Source: Sanderia malayensis
Lineage: Eukaryota; Cnidaria; Scyphozoa; Semaeostomeae; Pelagiidae
Assembly (NCBI GenBank): GCA_013076295.1
Contig: RQOL01000906.1
Coordinates: 3,720,001-3,784,000, forward strand
DNA length: 64,000 nucleotides
Direction of reading: 5' to 3'
The translations under genes were made by a program, and so were the position numbers. Below, piece after piece: positions 62,386 through 64,000 of the stretch (the stretch's first letter is position 1; each line of letters starts with the position of its first letter). The notes beneath the pieces were generated by a model. It did not search any database. It was not told where the DNA came from and saw only the letters and a program-made list of their open reading frames with translations.

Positions 62386-63945
62386 TAACCCAACTGGTCA
62401 GGAGTGCAATCTTGTGTCACGACACTCTCCTTTCGTTCATTCATTACGATATATTTTCTTCTTTGTTTAATATTTGCCTCACACCCTTTACTCAATGACA
62501 ATCTTTCTTTCCTTTCTCGCATGACTAACTTGTTTTTCAACTTGTTCGGTTCTTATGATTAGTCATATTTTACGTATATTTCTACTTCGTTATAGCCATG
62601 AATGCATATCTCAACCTTTCACTTCTTATTCATCTTTCCTGTTATTCTCAATTTCTATTGGTTCTTTTGTTAATTTACGTAATTCTAAGTTTGTATTTAA
62701 ACGCTGTAATTTGTTCAGTTAGTTAGTTCTATCGTTCTATCGTTCTATCGTTTATCGTTCTGTCAGTTTTGTTAACGAATTGATTATGATCAAGAGACAC
62801 TTGTTTCATAAATAACTTGTTGTTTCTTGGGTCAATCTGCCTACCATTACACTTGTACAGATCAAAATAAATAATTACGATCTTTTGAAACATAATTTAA
62901 CGAAATTCTTGATGGTTATTAAGGCCATGCCGTGCAAAAACTAAGATCAATGGACTCTTATTCAAAAGAGGAAATTTTACAGTTTCTTAATCATTTTTGA
63001 GCCTGGCACTAATGCCTTTTAAACCTTTTAATGTCTTATACTACACGTGTTTTTATAAGGAACTTACTTGTATTGTAGAATTTGTACTAAATTACAATAG
63101 ATTTCTTTGTTCTATTGTTTTCCTTAACAACAGAAAACAATAGAAAATTTAAGAAAGCAGGGCTTGAGCTAGGTTTCTTATGAAATAAAAAACGTGTACA
63201 CGCTTTTTTTATAAGGAACCTAGCTCAGGACCTAGCTCTTTAAGTATAAAAAAGTGTGTAGCTGCTTGTTTGTTACATATAAATCAGCTTCGGTCAGTTT
63301 CTGAGAGAAAAGCCGTGTTTTTACATTGCTTATACTCTGTTGCCATGAACATGTTTAAATTATTTATTGGGCAAAAACAAAAGAACAAAAGAACAAAAGC
63401 CATGTTCAAGTTTAGAAATGAAATATCCAAGAAGTTTTCTTATGCATAGAACTATTTCTTTTCCCGTATTTGTTTACTCTGCAAACAACTCGCCTGTCAT
63501 TTTGGACGCTGGAGTCATCAGAGATGCTTTTCAATTTTCTGTTGCTCGATAAACAATTCATTTTCATTATTGTTGAAATTGAATTGTTTGCTCGATAAAC
63601 AAAGGTTGCATTGTTTAAGCCTTTTGATAAAAAGACAATGCTGGGCCTAAGTGGGTGGCTGACATGTGACGTGAAGCTGAATTAGGACTGCGACTGAAGC
63701 TGACAGTAACAAACAAAACACAACCATAGAAAAAACAGTATTGTGGACAGGAATTGTTCATCTGTTTACGTAGAAAGTTTCTTCTTTAATTATTTGATTT
63801 TTGTGAGTTAAAGAAGATGAAATTATCACGGCTCTCGAATGGGAAGTGAGAACGGAACGGTAAAGGAATTTGCTGACAGATTCAAATCTTATTTTCCTTG
63901 TTCTTGTTGCACCGTCCAGTCCAGAAGTTCGTAAACCAAACAAAC
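62386..63945. other. Intergenic, with further family E elements
   Basis: Includes a short CTATCGTT tandem near 62729-62757, element E at 63044-63196, an abutting left end (CACGCTTTTTTTATAAGGAA, from 63199), and a direct repeat of GCTCGATAAACAA at about 63544 and 63590. No gene recognised. Confidence 0.4.
63044..63196. mobile_element. Short element E of the same family
   Basis: TA-bounded, CACGTGTTTTTATAAGGAAC at the left and TTTCTTATGAAATAAAAAAC then GTG at the right, with a CTATTGTTTTCC...AAACAATAG hairpin core. The two ends carry different heptamer variants (TAAGGAA left, TTTCTTA right). A second left end starts immediately after the shared TA at 63197-63198. Confidence 0.6.
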
Positions 63946-63964
63946 ATGGGCCTTGGCATACCTT
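63946..63964 (+). CDS. Possible first exon of a further gene
   Basis: ATGGGCCTTGGCATACCTT is followed by a consensus donor GTGAGT. Its end (...CCTT|GTGAGT) and phase equal those of the inferred first exon of the SYT14-like gene at 58030-58039. It may start a tandem paralogue that continues beyond the window. The evidence is only a short exon and one donor site. Confidence 0.25.
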
Positions 63965-64000
63965 GTGAGTAAAATCAAAATATATCTAGACTTTAATACC

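Noticed and set aside
60512..63945. Search for a C2B domain downstream of the SYT14-like exon
   Set aside because: No segment with C2-like strands and splice sites was found, only transposon-derived and AT-rich sequence.
1..64000. CRISPR arrays, bacterial operons or bacterial contamination
   Set aside because: Direct repeats found are satellites or transposons with no CRISPR-like spacing. Genes are spliced and eukaryotic.

Overview
The window is animal nuclear DNA. Genes are split into many short exons with GT-AG introns, the sequence is AT-rich, and the proteins are clear metazoan orthologues: a DM/DMA transcription factor, a double-FYVE protein, a DBH-like monooxygenase, a synaptotagmin-14-like protein, RTF1, a mitochondrial IF-2 and THG1. 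Gene density (about one per 6 kb), ancestral-looking intron-rich structures, many small DNA-transposon derivatives and TTAGGG-type repeats suggest an invertebrate, possibly a cnidarian or tunicate. The sequence alone does not settle the lineage.

Layout. 1-224 (-): 5' end of a secreted-protein gene, divergent from an SLC35F6-like transporter (429-3522, +). 3848-8892 (-): two tandem maleylacetoacetate isomerase (GSTZ) copies. The distal copy is intact. The proximal copy has lost one base in exon 6 and reads into a stop. 9638-15556 (-): RTF1, head-to-head with single-exon THG1 (15973-16767, +). 17231-21769 (+): ZFYVE1/DFCP1 orthologue. 21770-25223: transposon-rich spacer. 25224-25877 (+): intronless orphan ORF with a TATA box. 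27921-33779 (+): DBH-like monooxygenase (MOXD1/DBH family), tail-to-tail with MTIF2 (34408-43275, -). One MTIF2 intron carries a telomere-like satellite. 43942-47421 (-): DMRT4/5-type gene with an unusual C-terminal zinc ribbon. 49197-56914 (+): 14-exon gene I do not recognise, with E2F-like sites upstream and an apparent one-base excess in a 7-A run. 58030-60511 (+): SYT14/16-like gene with only one C2 domain. 60512-64000: transposon-rich, possibly with the first exon of a further gene at 63946.

The genes are mostly unrelated housekeeping or developmental loci, and I see no operon-like functional cluster. The transcription elongation factor RTF1 and the tRNA-His editing enzyme THG1 share a 416-bp divergent promoter.

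The most unusual signal is a set of TA-flanked non-autonomous transposons at 58518-63196. Each copy repeats a 7-bp motif at its ends and inside, and the middle base of that motif changes in concert: TTTCTTA in element A, TTCCTTA in element B and TTGCTTA in element C. B and C are otherwise colinear homologues, with all eight motif sites switched. This looks like coordinated change of transposase-binding repeats. Coding exons were assigned by hand from splice sites, reading phase and family resemblance. Almost every gene closes in phase, and the exceptions are reported as findings.
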